Positions 24,079 to 34,230 of a stretch of DNA of 64,000 nt are shown here, piece after piece. The stretch is taken from assembly GCA_014529385.2 (NCBI GenBank), contig CM043963.1:69081912-69145911 (forward strand), written 5' to 3'. A program made the translations under genes and the position numbers. The stretch comes from Adiantum capillus-veneris. Taxonomy: Eukaryota > Streptophyta > Polypodiopsida > Polypodiales > Pteridaceae. Each line of letters starts with the position of its first letter. Position 1 is the stretch's first letter. The notes under the pieces were generated by a model. It did no database searches and was not told the origin of the DNA. It saw nothing but the letters and a program-made list of their open reading frames with translations.

Positions 24079-24768
24079 GCAAACCATCCGCAAAGACCAT
24101 GAATCCAAGCACAAAATCACTGCCAAAGTATCCTGTGAAAACCAGTGAAAGAAGCTCCACCTGTGTGCTCCAAAAAACTGCGTCTCTCAAGAGACCGCTT
24201 CAGTGGTGTGTAAACGCCTCCGTACTTCGTTGCCCAAGTCTACCAAAAAACCCTCAAACCGCAAGCTTAACACAAGCTGCAATTGCATCTTCAGCTCAGA
24301 ATTTATGCACTCAACTTCAAGCATCTCCCGTGCTTCCAAAAGTGCATCAAACTCGCACACAATGCGACAACAGAAAATCTGGAATTTCGATATACAGTTA
24401 GTCTGAGCTGAATACCAGCAAAACGGTGAGGAATTTGCAAAAAGTTTCTTCTGCAAAGTTGTAGACCACGTCGAAACGAATGGGTAAATCAAACAGAATT
24501 CTCAGATATGCATTCTACAAGGAGAAAAACGAATCTGAAAACAGTGCTATTGCGCACACAGTTTTAGGGCAGCACCTTCACTTATACACAATCTTCCACA
24601 CTCTTTTCTGAGCTTCCACAAGAGCATACATCACTCTCAAATGAGCTCACAAAGCTCCCATTGCATTCTCACAAAGCTTCCAAGCTTTCTTAATCTCTCT
24701 ATCTTTGAGAGCGAGCGAGCTATCGCCTCGAAGCTCTCAAAGCCGTCGTGCTCTCCGCGGTCACCATA
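24079..24768 (-). other. Element A leader, part right of element B
   Basis: This is element A internal sequence between the 5' LTR with its primer site and the point where element B inserted. It is rich in CTCTCAAAGC-type words. Short open frames exist on both strands, but none shows a gag motif, so I read it as untranslated leader. Confidence 0.6.
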
Positions 24769-24780
24769 GCTCTGCTACCA
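24769..24780 (-). other. Element A primer-binding site
   Basis: The minus strand reads TGGTAGCAGAGC two bases after the 5' LTR, a one-base variant of the canonical initiator-Met tRNA complement. It fixes the element's orientation. Confidence 0.88.
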
Positions 24781-24782
24781 AT

Positions 24783-24981
24783 TGAAGGGGATCGGGGAGC
24801 ACCACAGACGGAGAGTGAGAGAGAGTGAGAGAGAGAAGGAGACACACACGCGATGTGGGTGGGGAGAGTGTGAAGTGGCAGCTCCCCCTATACAATATAC
24901 TCACTATAAGTATAGGGTAACAGTGGGCGGGCGTCCATGACCTGGGCGACCGGTCAAGGCACATAGGCCTTAACCCCAACA
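24783..24981 (-). repeat. Element A 5' LTR
   Basis: It matches 12785-12979 and is followed on the right by the target duplication GAGGA at 24982-24986. A four-base expansion of the GA-rich run explains the length difference. Confidence 0.93.
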
Positions 24982-24986
24982 GAGGA
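24982..24986. repeat. Target-site duplication GAGGA, right copy
   Basis: It pairs with 12780-12784 and marks the right junction of element A with the DGQH gene. Confidence 0.92.
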
Positions 24987-27600
24987 TGTTGTTGTTCTTC
25001 TTCTTCTTCTCTTTGTGGAGAGAACTCCTCTGTAACAGGCACAATGTCGTATGATTGCGAAGTGGATTGTTGAAGTCCAACCCATTTTTCTATATCTTCA
25101 TGAGACTTAACAAAGTCTAGCAACATGGTCTCCACGTTTTTTGCCTCCTCCACACTATCAATTAAGCATATAACTTCTTTTTTTTGTTGTATTCCTTCTT
25201 GTGCAACCAAGGAGCCATCACCAAAAACATCAACAAGCTTGCGGTCTTCAAAACAATATGATGAATGTAGTGCTTGACCAAAGCTCTTTTTTTGGCCTCC
25301 AAATATTGAAAATCTGACATATCGTTATCTGCTACTTGAAGAAGAGAACAATCAATTGGCATGGGATGTTCCTCTGATCTTCTTCTCAGGTCTTCAAATG
25401 CATTGCCTCGACCCAAGAAGGCAATAACTGTTAGGAATTGAATTGCTCCTTTGCAAGGAGCTGATGGAAAGTGATGCAATGCACCACAACAATGGTAGCT
25501 CACATTATCTCCCATGGAGTGAAAGGCACATTGCAATTTTGTGAAGTTAGTGAAATCCACAAATGCAAGAAAGACAAATCCAAGATCTGTTGACCCTCCA
25601 GCAATAGCCAAGATCCCATCCAAAGCATTGTTAAATGTCTCCTCACTCCACTTCAAATTGCCTCCAACGTTTTTTGTCATATCTAAAACACATAAGCCAA
25701 TAGGCACTTTATTATTGAAGTGGCGCATCAAGTAGAGATTGCCTTCCATTTGTAGGCTCACCACATAGATTGACCATGGCAAATCTCTAGGCTCAGTTTT
25801 CTCCTTTTGAAGGTGAATTGCCCATTGCATGTATTTTATTGCTCCATCTGGAAAAGCCATTTTCTTTGTTCCACGCGTCAAACTAGATCTGATCCATTCC
25901 TCGCATAGCATTAAAATTGTTTTATAAACAACATCATTGATGTTATACATTTTGACCACCTCCTCCCAGTCTTTACATGGTGAAGACTCATTCAAATTGT
26001 TGAAGCCTTCAAGAAGTGCATCTTGAATCAATTTGTCTTGCTTCAACTGCTTGATTCGATCACACATGTCAGTTACATCACCATCCTTTGCACTCTTTGA
26101 CAGTAAAATCTTCTCATCTCTAATCTCTTCTTGAATATTCTTTACCTCTGATTCCTCAAGGCCACAAAGGTATCTAAATACAGTTGTTGGGGGTTTCTTA
26201 TTCTCCTCTTCTAGCCTTTCAATGATTTCTATCCAGCAATCATAAATTAAATCAGAGTACGTGACCATGTGTGCCTGTTTAGCAATCCAACTTGCTGCTG
26301 CACTCATTCTTGCCAATCGAAGAAAAGCCTAAAAAGAAATAGAGAAATAATTAAACTATTGAGCAAGATTTGTTAATTAAACACTATCAAAAAGACAAAG
26401 AAAATAACTTACATCCCATCCGGCACGAGATGCATGTCCCTCTGCAATTCTACTTACTGCCTTTGGTGGTCGTCCTGAGAAGATCCATTGACTCCGTAAA
26501 TGTCTCAATATTTGGCTGTAAGGTTGCTTGACATATAATGCCTGAGCCTCCTCATTTGCAATGGCAGATGTAGCAGTTGCAACAAATGGAGGAGCATTCA
26601 CAACAATGCGAGCCTTTCTAAATTTATACACGCTAATCAGTCTTTCAAATATCTCTTTGTTGTTTTGTTCATTGTGAAGAAAAAATTTTGCAGCATAGAT
26701 TGAATGCTGCCCATCAAGAATCCAATAATGATAATCTTTAATTTTTTGCTCCTCTACCTCTTCTACTGCCAAAGGAGTCCCCTTCTTTGATTTTGCATTT
26801 CGAACAGGCATCAAATATGCACATGCTGCAGGCTTGGTCGTACTCCGTGAAAATCCAAATAACACACTTTCAGCGTGTTTTTTATCCATAATACGTGCAT
26901 TATAGTGATCAGGAGCAAGCCAACAATTTTGAATAGGGATATCAAATTCCCTATATTGGAAAGGAAAATAGTTTATGTACTTATTCATTCCACCTGTATC
27001 TTTTTCTTGTCCTTTCATGGCCTCAACTTCTAAAACATCTGGATCCACAATTCTCATCTTTGACATTGAACCCTCTGTTGATGAGGATCCCCAAGATGCC
27101 TTGTCTACATCCAAAATGGAACTAGTTTGCTTAGCTGCTACTTTCTGCACTTTTGCTTGCTTCTTTGTGGATGGTGGTTGTGAAGCTTTCACCTTTTTTT
27201 GTTGTAGTGTGGCAATGATGGAGCTTTGAAGTTGATCTGCTTTGATATTTGGATATGATTCTGCAAACTTCCATCCTCGAGAAAACATTGTATCTTCTTT
27301 GTTTTTAGACATGCGCTCCAATGCATATGCTCCTGGAGATAGTTGAAATTCTAGATTCATTGGAACTAGAATATCAATGGATTCCACCTCCGGATGACTA
27401 TCAACTACAGAGACAGATGCTTCCACAAATTGTCCAACATCTTCAAACAAGCTGTCATTCTCCTTTTTGGCAATAAATAGATGCACCTTATGAAATTGTG
27501 CACCCTCTATACCATGTATGTCCAAATACCATTTCCTAAGATCATTCCAAGTATAGTCAACTGAGACAGCAACCCTTGCAACCTGTTTTTTTGGAGCCAT
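24987..27600 (-). CDS. Large host gene with a DGQH motif (ParB/DGQHR-like?), 3' end displaced by element A
   Basis: Translation probably starts at ATG 27600 (MAPKKQVARVAVS), just after an acceptor (TTTTTTTTGTTTCAG), so a 5' UTR intron is likely. Exon 1 runs to 26413 and exon 2 starts at 26328; joined they read GWD then AFLRLARMSAAASW. Near residue 310 is YHYWILDGQHSIYAAKFFL. A D-G-x-H motif at the start of a helix recalls ParB/sulfiredoxin and DGQHR folds, but that link is only suggestive. The rest is alpha-rich, with a conserved-looking Trp-rich middle (CKDWEEVVKMYN, YMQWAIHLQ) and a Cys-containing stretch (SYHCCGALHHFP). At an A8 run near 25173 the frame shifts; the next frame continues as VICLIDSVEEAKNVETMLLD to a Glu-rich end cut by element A. 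The function is unknown. The gene may still be transcribed, but its product would be truncated or altered. Confidence 0.75.
26329..26412 (-). other. 84-bp intron of the DGQH gene
   Basis: The minus strand shows GAT|GTAAGT as donor and TTTCTTTTTAG|GCT as acceptor, with an AT-rich interior. Removing it joins two long open exons in phase 0. Its boundaries match the consensus very well. Confidence 0.92.
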
Positions 27601-27659
27601 CTTTCCTGAAACAAAAAAAACCAAATGTTATTTTAACATATACTTTTTTGTAATGGATT

Positions 27660-28890
27660 AAGTTTGTGTGAATACAAGGTCCACCACTTGTTCAAGCTAG
27701 ATCTAAGCAAGTATACATAGTGATCTTTTAAGCTAGTAAACTAAGGGAAGGGAGAAGTAAGGTCCACCACTTGTCCAAGCTCAGCTCTAGACAACATGGA
27801 GAGATTCGAGGTCTACTAATTTTCTAATATAGGCTAACTATATTGAAACATAGAGAGAAGCAAAGGTACACCACTTGTCCAATCGAGGGTCCATTGAAAC
27901 ATGGAGAGAAGGATGCTCCACCATTTGTCCAAAATAGGCTCCATTGAAACATGAAGAGAAGCAAGATGCACCATGTCTTCGAGATGCTAGGCTCCATTGA
28001 AATACCTTAAACCCATGATATTTTGTATATGTGGGGTTTAAATTCAACGTCCACTACTTGTCCAACCTATTATCCCTAGTAGCATGAGTGGTTTGGTCTC
28101 AAGATTCACCACTTTTCCACTCTATGTCAGTATATTAAGAAGATCTGGGTGTTAAGGTCCACCACTTGTCCAACCTATAAGGCTATATCTTAAATGGTAT
28201 TATTTACCACCACTTGGAATGCACATGATAGGTTTTACATAGGGGTCTGGTTCCAAGGTCCACCACTTCTCCAAGCTAACTCTATTGAAACATAGAGAGA
28301 AGCAAAGGTCCACCACTTGTCCAAGCTAGGCTCCATTGAAACATGGAGAGAAGGATGCTCCACCATTTGTCCAAGCTAACTCTATTGAAACATGGGGGGT
28401 TTACATTCAAGGTCCACCACTTGTCCAAGCTATTACCGCTAGTAGCATGAGTGGTTTTGTCTTAAAGATTCACCAGTTTTCCACTCTATGTCATTATATT
28501 AAGAATATGTGGGTGTTAAGTTCCACCACTTGTCCAACCTATAAGGCTATATCTTAAAGGTTATTCTTTCTTACCACTTGGAGTGACCATGATAGGTTTT
28601 ACATGGGGGTTTGGTTCCAAGCTCCACCACTTGTCCAAGCTAACTCTATTGAAACAGAGAGAGAAGCAAAGGTCCACCACTTGTCCAGGCTAGGCTCCAT
28701 TGAAACATGGAGAGAAGGATGCTCCACCATTTCTCCAAAATAGGCTCCATTGAAACATGACGAGAAGCAAGCTGCACCATGTCTCCAAGATGCTAGGATC
28801 CATCGAAATACATTAAACCCACGATATTTCGTAGATGAGGGGTTTACATTCAAGGTCCACCACTTTCCCAAGCTATTATTTCTAGTAGCC
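27660..28890 (-). repeat. Reverse-orientation 16-mer repeat block
   Basis: This is close to the reverse complement of the 1-6150 monomers: CTATTGAAACATAGAGAGAA, GGTCCACCACTTGTCCAAGC, GGATGCTCCACCATTTGTCC and the CTCTATGTCA-TATTAAGAA anchor recur near 28120 and 28480. About two and a half monomers are present. It begins within 60 bp of the 5' end of the DGQH gene. Confidence 0.9.
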
Positions 28891-29450
28891 CGAGTAATTT
28901 TGAACAAAAATTATATTTAGCATATACTTAAATATAATACAAATATTAACATATTAACTATACTACTAATTTACTATAGCAATTCTAGATTATGTCCCAT
29001 ACTATATTTAAGGTGCCAAAGGTTTGGCCTTATGGTCCTAGATTTAGCCAAGTGGTCAACACATATAGGACCAAGTGCACACTGTGCCACAAAACTTGAC
29101 CACCACTTCACTTGCCAATGTTTAGGCCACATGGTCAATCCTAAGTTTCCAATGTTCTTATTATGTCACCTTTTGCCTCGTGGAAAACCTAGGCTTGTTT
29201 TCACATACTCAAGCACTTCAAGCCATAATAAATTTTCATTACTCTTCGGCAACCCTTTTGTTCAAGTCTTTGAAAAAACGTTGTTTAAGGCCACCCTAAA
29301 CCATTTTCATTTAGGGGTGTCTAAAACTAGCTTTTTGGCAATTCGAGAAGAAAATGGTCAAAGTTTTATACTTAGTTTTAACCACTTGACCAATTCAAAT
29401 ATTGGAAAGCAAGGTCTTGTAATACTTTTCTTTGGACATCACACATTAAA
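28891..29450. other. AT-rich spacer with weak repeat words
   Basis: The first 120 bases are almost pure A/T. The remainder holds loose echoes of the repeat vocabulary (TTTAGCCAAGTGGTCAACAC, GACCACCACTTCACTTGCC). A 150-codon open frame spans 29032-29484, but it has no motif and its composition is that of the repeat, so I do not call it a gene. Confidence 0.5.
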
Positions 29451-30079
29451 ACTAGGTCCCTCACTTGTCCAAGCTATGCTCTAATACAATAAAGGGATTT
29501 TGGTTTCAAGATGCACCACTTTCCCAACCGTGATTCCATTAAAGAAGCTAGCTCTACTTAGACATTTAATAGCAAGGTCCTGTAGCAGTTCACATTGAAC
29601 ATTTTCCATGGCAGCTAGGTCCACCACTTATCTAAGCTATGCTCTAATAGAGTAAGGGGGTTTTGGTTTCAAGATCCACCACTTGTCCAAACTTGATTTG
29701 GGACGCAACGTCCTATAATAGTTTGCTTTGGACATTCACCATTACAACTAAGTCCACTACTTCTCCAAGCTATGTTCTAATACACTAAGGAGGTTTTGGT
29801 TTCAAGGAGAACCACTTGTACGACTTTGTTTTTGGAAGTAAGGTCTTTACATAGTTCACCTTGGACCTTGGACATTGGATACTACAAATAAGCCCACCAC
29901 TTGTCCAAGCTATCCTCTATATATAGCCAAAGGGTTTGGGTTTCAAGATTCACCACTTTTCCAACCTTTCTTCCATTAAAGAAAGGAGGGGCATTATAAC
30001 TAGGTCCACCACTTGTCCAAGATATGCTCTGATATAGAAAGGGGATTTTGGTTTCAATAATCCACCACGTGTTCAACCT
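29451..30079 (-). repeat. Variant repeat array with TCCAAGCTATGCTCTAATA words
   Basis: Four to five diverged units of about 110-170 bp begin near 29467, 29630, 29776, 29900 and 30015. Each has a CCACTTGTCCAAGCTATGCT segment followed by AAGG(A/G)GGTTTTGGTTTCAAG. This is a distinct subfamily of the 16-mer repeat. Confidence 0.78.
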
Positions 30080-31081
30080 TGTAAGACTCCAGCTCCATTT
30101 TTTCTCACAAAGATCCCCGATTTGAAGCAATATTGTGATGGCTATCTTTGTGATGGACAAAACATACTTGTTGGACATTCCAAACCGCTTCAGTTCAGGT
30201 TCTTTATGCAGGATGAGACACTAATGATGCAATATAAGGCACATGTAGGTGTATCAAGTTGGAGTGGAAGTATTCGCCTTTGAAAAACAGACACAGAAGG
30301 CAACCCAATGTTACCACATGGAGATCCACCTCTAGTACAAATGGCGGAGTATGTCAAGGCCCACGAAGAAGTCATTTTGGGGCTAAAGAACTATATAAAA
30401 ATTTGGAAAAATTTAGGGAATGGTTCAAGTATCCCGCGATATTATAGACCCGTGATAGATTATTGGAGTAAGGTAATTGAAGAGATTGGAAAAGCAATCA
30501 TATCAGAGGGAGTCTTGTATGAAATGTTTTGGCCAAAAACTCAAGAATATTCTCACCTACAAAGCACTACAATGAATTTGCAACAAGGAGCAGAAAGATT
30601 CCTAGGCCTTGAAGAGTTGAACGATCATTTTTGTGGGCCTCAACGAGATAGGCCAAGGGAAGAGTTTGACCCTATGTCTGATGTGCACCAAGGTGACTTT
30701 CTTATGCTTGTTCCGAGTGACACAAAAATCTATCCAGTGGGGCTTGCAATGGCTTTATCTGACATTGATAATGAGCCTACATCACCAAACTACAGAAAAC
30801 TCTTGATTCAATATTGAGCACCTTGCGCGAGAAAAAGTGGGATAACAGATACTCAAGCTTACAGTAATTGTTGGAAGGGTTATTGGGCTGTCAACTATAA
30901 GGACCCACAAGTGTGGGAAACTGTAGATGCAATTGTTTGGTCCTGGAGACCCAACAAAGAAGGACCATTTTCTAGAATAAAGATTCCAGAAAGGCATGCT
31001 CTAAAAGCCAAAGAAGGCCTCACTCGTGCACATCAACCACACTTGGATCAAAGTTCAGATATGGTATCAAATGTGGAGTAG
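30080..31081 (+). pseudogene. Trp-rich unknown protein, stop-interrupted
   Basis: One frame stays open for about 330 codons except for two TGA codons, at 30281-30283 and 30815-30817, and ends at TAG 31079. It contains SKPLQFRFFMQDE, ERFLGLEELNDHFCG, GDFLMLVPSDTKIYPVGLAM, then after the second stop SNCWKGYWAVNYKDPQVWE, TVDAIVWSWRP and IKIPERHALKAKEGLTRAH. I recognise no family. The density of Trp and the strict frame conservation across both stops show it was a real protein. The second TGA lies where Trp (TGG) would be expected and the first fits CGA to TGA. The left edge merges into repeat. It lies just upstream of phosphatase relic copy 2, on the same strand. Confidence 0.72.
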
Positions 31082-31575
31082 AATTATGTGGAGCTTCTAT
31101 TGTGACTATACTAGTCAATTTGTAAACAAAATCTTTTTTGTATCTTCCTTTGTTTTATGTAATTCATAGTTATTATTCAAATCCATGTGTTGTACATCCT
31201 CTTGACTTTTGGTGTTTATCAGCACCACAATCCTATGAGATTTTCACTTTATTTACTAACCACACACCTCAATTTTTTCCACTTTAAGTGGAAAATTCCC
31301 AAATTACATGAATTTAGTCGATTTGGAGATTCCCATAATGTGAGATTTTTACCAAAATACCTAATATGGTCTTATTGGGACTATTTGTCAATTTGAACAA
31401 TTGGTGCCTTGTGTATCAATGGGTGCAAGGACTCTGATATTGATTCTAGCTTGTATAAGATTCTCACTTTGAGTTCTACATGTAAAAATTGAGAAACAAT
31501 TTCTAGTGATTTTTGAGCAACCAATGTTATGTGTGTTTTCTTAAATTTGCAAAATGGGATGGGTAAACCCCTACA
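31082..31575. other. AT-rich intergenic stretch
   Basis: Low-complexity AT-rich DNA lies between the Trp-rich relic and phosphatase relic copy 2. It may be the old 3' UTR of the first and an intron or 5' region of the second (CCCCTACAG near 31575 could be an old acceptor). No coding motif is visible. Confidence 0.45.
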
Positions 31576-32948
31576 GTTCAGTCAGCAATGATAGAATCCA
31601 TTGGTTATATTATTACTAATATGACCAAGATGGATGATGCTTCTATACCAAAGCTTGGTGTTGTGTAGCTTGAGCAAGATTGCAATGACAATAACAAAGG
31701 AATTAGTGATGCAACAATGCAACCTACTTTAAGAGAGAGTGAAAAGTCTCCTCACTAGTCATTGCCAATTTTTGCTACTTCATCTAATTCAAATGTTGAA
31801 AAATCCATACTTACAATTGTATTGGATTTAAATGGTCTATTATTGAAACATTCTCCTTAACCATCCTCACATTATGAGTCAGTGCAGGTAGATTCAAAAA
31901 TATATATTATACTAAGGCCAGGTTGCATCCAAGTCTTGAAGACTATATTGGAGAGGTTAAATGTTGCAATTTGGTCAATAGGTAATCAAACAATGTGCTT
32001 CATATCACTAGAGCACTATAAAAATTAGCTCACTATAAAAATTAGCTGGAGATACATTTCCTTTCTTTTTGCAATTTAGACTCAAGAACATTGCTACATT
32101 GGCCAAAGCCAGAAATTATTTAGACCCAACAATCCAAACATTGAGGAAATATTCAAGACTCTAGCCAAAATTGCCATGGGTTATGAATGTGATCCATAAA
32201 GAACGGTGCTAATTGATGACTCTCCTTATAAGGGACGTGTTTCACCTGTAAACAATTGTATTTTTCCATCCAAGTTTGATGGTGGTGAAAAAACGGTTGA
32301 CAATGTGCTCTGAGGGATCTCGTTCCCTACTTGTACCACCTTGTTGAGAGAAGGGATGTGTGCAATCTCATTACTTCTAGTCGTTATGGATAGCCTGCAT
32401 TGACAAATGATAGTGAATATAACAAACTCAAAGATTATTGGAAGCATCAAAATGAGTCTTGGTTAGCCAAGGTGTTCTTTACAAGAAGAATACCTCCTAC
32501 AAAATATGAGAAAGGAGAAAATATCCTTGAAAACAAATAGGACCGAACAAGTCATAAAAGCCACCACAATGAAGTGAGAAGATCCCAAATTCAAGAGATA
32601 CTTGAAAAGGAAGGTAAAGCCATTGAAATTATGATGGCACCACAATTGATCTCTTTAGCTAGGCAATTGGGATGCACCACAAAAGGACCATTGAATGCAA
32701 CCACTACAAGGGCTTATATAAATAAAGTGAAAGCTGAAAACAATCTTCTAAGGCTGGATAAATAACACCCCTAAGGTATTTTAAAATGTCTCAAACCTTG
32801 ATACACATACTTGAATATTTATGTGCATGGTATCTGATATTTTTCTTTTTATTCCGTCTTGTAAGATCTCACAAAGGCTATTTCTAGACAGAGTCCAATC
32901 GATACAAATTTTGATATCTTTACTCAAAATAATGATGCAGCAACCTAG
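31576..32948 (+). pseudogene. FCP1/NIF-domain HAD phosphatase-like relic, copy 2
   Basis: This is a diverged copy of the minus-strand relic at 7560-8959, in opposite orientation. It keeps KMDDASIPKL, LTIVLDLNGLLLKHSP, RPGCIQVLKTILERLNVAIW, LIDDSPYKG and the downstream VFFTRRIPPT block. The D-L-N-G motif is identical to copy 1. There are many stops; those that can be compared with copy 1 include CAG or CAA to TAG or TAA. A small tandem duplication (CACTATAAAAATTAGCT twice, near 32011-32044) and frameshifts lie in the middle. A last exon DLTKAISRQSP...FDIFTQNN follows an intron-like gap, ending at TAG 32946. Because the intron is shared, the copies arose by DNA duplication, not retroposition. 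Confidence 0.85.
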
Positions 32949-33159
32949 ATTTTGTTTATCAGTCTCTTGATGTATTTTTCCTTAATTTGTAGTCATATAA
33001 ATGAAAAAGAAGATTATGCTTCTTCTCAAAAAAATTGTGATGTTTTGTATTGTATAACTCTACATGTAGTTTAAAGTTTTTTATTGTTTGTTAGATTGTA
33101 CTTGTTTAGTTGGAAAAAAAGTTAAACATCTCAGTCTTTTGGCTTTATTATTCTAAAGG

Positions 33160-33297
33160 AAACCGTTTTGCAAGGTCCATTGATTTTCCAATAATCCACT
33201 TTATCTTATATCATGAAAATTTTGTTCTTAAAGTTTAGCAACACTAGGCAAGTTAGGATCTTATGGTGGACAGAGTGATGAGAAACCATTTTTATAG
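33160..33297. repeat. Segment duplicated at 46755-46885
   Basis: The sequence from GGTCCATTGATTTTCCAATAA through CTTATATCATGAA to CAAGTTAGGATCTTATG and GAGTGATGAGAA reappears, diverged, near 46760-46885. Here it lies downstream of phosphatase relic copy 2, and there close to the third phosphatase fragment, so the duplicated unit was larger than the phosphatase gene. Confidence 0.75.
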
Positions 33298-33302
33298 GTT
33301 AG
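33298..33302. repeat. Target-site duplication GTTAG, left copy
   Basis: GTTAG abuts TGTAAGG at the left end of element C and recurs at 46206-46210, right after its last LTR base. Confidence 0.92.
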
Positions 33303-33794
33303 TGTAAGGTTTCCAGTTTCTGAAACCTTAAAGGTTTTATAAAGCTTAATCAAACTGATATGATTATTGAAAAAGCAATGTAGAATTGTCCGACCATGGC
33401 AAATATTGGTATTTTTGGAATCTTAAGCACAGCAAACCCCGGGCTAGAAATTTTCAGAATTAAATTCCGATAAAAACTGGCATAATTATGATCCCTGGAA
33501 GTTTACACTGTAAATTGAATAAAATAGGTAAAATTGAAGGGTTGCATTAATCATTTAAGCATAGACTTTATTAAAGGCCTCCTAGATATTTACAAGATAT
33601 TTACCAATTAAGTAAAAATAGGTCAAAATATAGCATAATTGATATTTTAAAAGCTGGCAGGTAATGGGAGGGTCATCACTGACCTGCCAGGGACTCATTT
33701 AGCAGTAGGGGTCGTTTTTTGACTTGCTGGGGGCTGCTTGAACTTCAAGCAACTGCCTTTTTCAGCCGGTGAGAGCTTATGAGTGCCAGAAAAC

Positions 33795-33803
33795 TATAAA
33801 TAG
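33795..33803 (+). promoter_or_regulatory. TATA box of element C 5' LTR
   Basis: TATAAATAG lies 492 bases into the LTR, followed about 30 bases later by CACATTTTAGACGG and CTCTCTCTCTCATC, a plausible plant start-site context. The same box is at the same offset in the other LTR. Confidence 0.8.
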
Positions 33804-34230
33804 GACCCCTAGCTTCACATTTTAGACGGACTCGGAGCCTTGCTACTCTCTCTCTCATCTAGAGAGAACACTACGCAGAAATCATTAGAGTTTAATCTCT
33901 AATTGATTAATCCTAACGGTAATTAACTTAATCCTTCTTAATTAGCAAGGTTAGATTAAGATAAATTGTTAATAAATCAAAGATTAGGCCTATGCATGCT
34001 CCTTAAACCTCTTTAAATTAATTAATCTTTGTTGATTATTGTAATTAAGCTTAGTAATATTAAGCTAATTAATTATCCTATCATACTATGGCTGAAATTA
34101 GCGAAATTAACCATGAATTAATGATAAATATATTAATTAAGCTTAGATTAAGATGAGGTAATTATCAGAGTTGCATTAGACAGTCATTAAGCTAGGAAAA
34201 TTATCCTATAATTTTCTGAGTAATTTTCCT

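Larger units (their letters stand above)
12785..24981 (-). mobile_element. Element A: non-autonomous Ty1/copia retrotransposon, interrupted by element B
   Basis: Short LTRs (195 and 199 bp, TGAAGGGG...CCCCAACA as read on the plus strand) are flanked by GAGGA. On the minus strand the order is 5' LTR, primer-binding site TGGTAGCAGAGC, leader, gag, zinc knuckle and protease-like region, a degraded RT/RNase H segment, polypurine tract and 3' LTR. Integrase and most of reverse transcriptase are absent, so it would have needed help from another element. The LTRs differ by about four substitutions and one small indel. Element B inserted later, and without it element A is only about 3.3 kb. The insertion removed the natural 3' end of the DGQH gene. 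Confidence 0.93.

Noticed and set aside
28891-29010. Possible matrix-attachment or promoter region in the A/T-rich stretch
   Set aside because: Composition alone is not enough; no defined motif or neighbouring intact gene supports it.
29032-29484. 150-codon open frame
   Set aside because: No recognisable domain and composition of the degenerate repeat; likely chance.
30281-30817. Stop codons removed by RNA editing or recoding in the Trp-rich relic
   Set aside because: Editing of this kind is known for organelle transcripts; this is nuclear DNA with other dead genes nearby, so mutation is the simpler reading.
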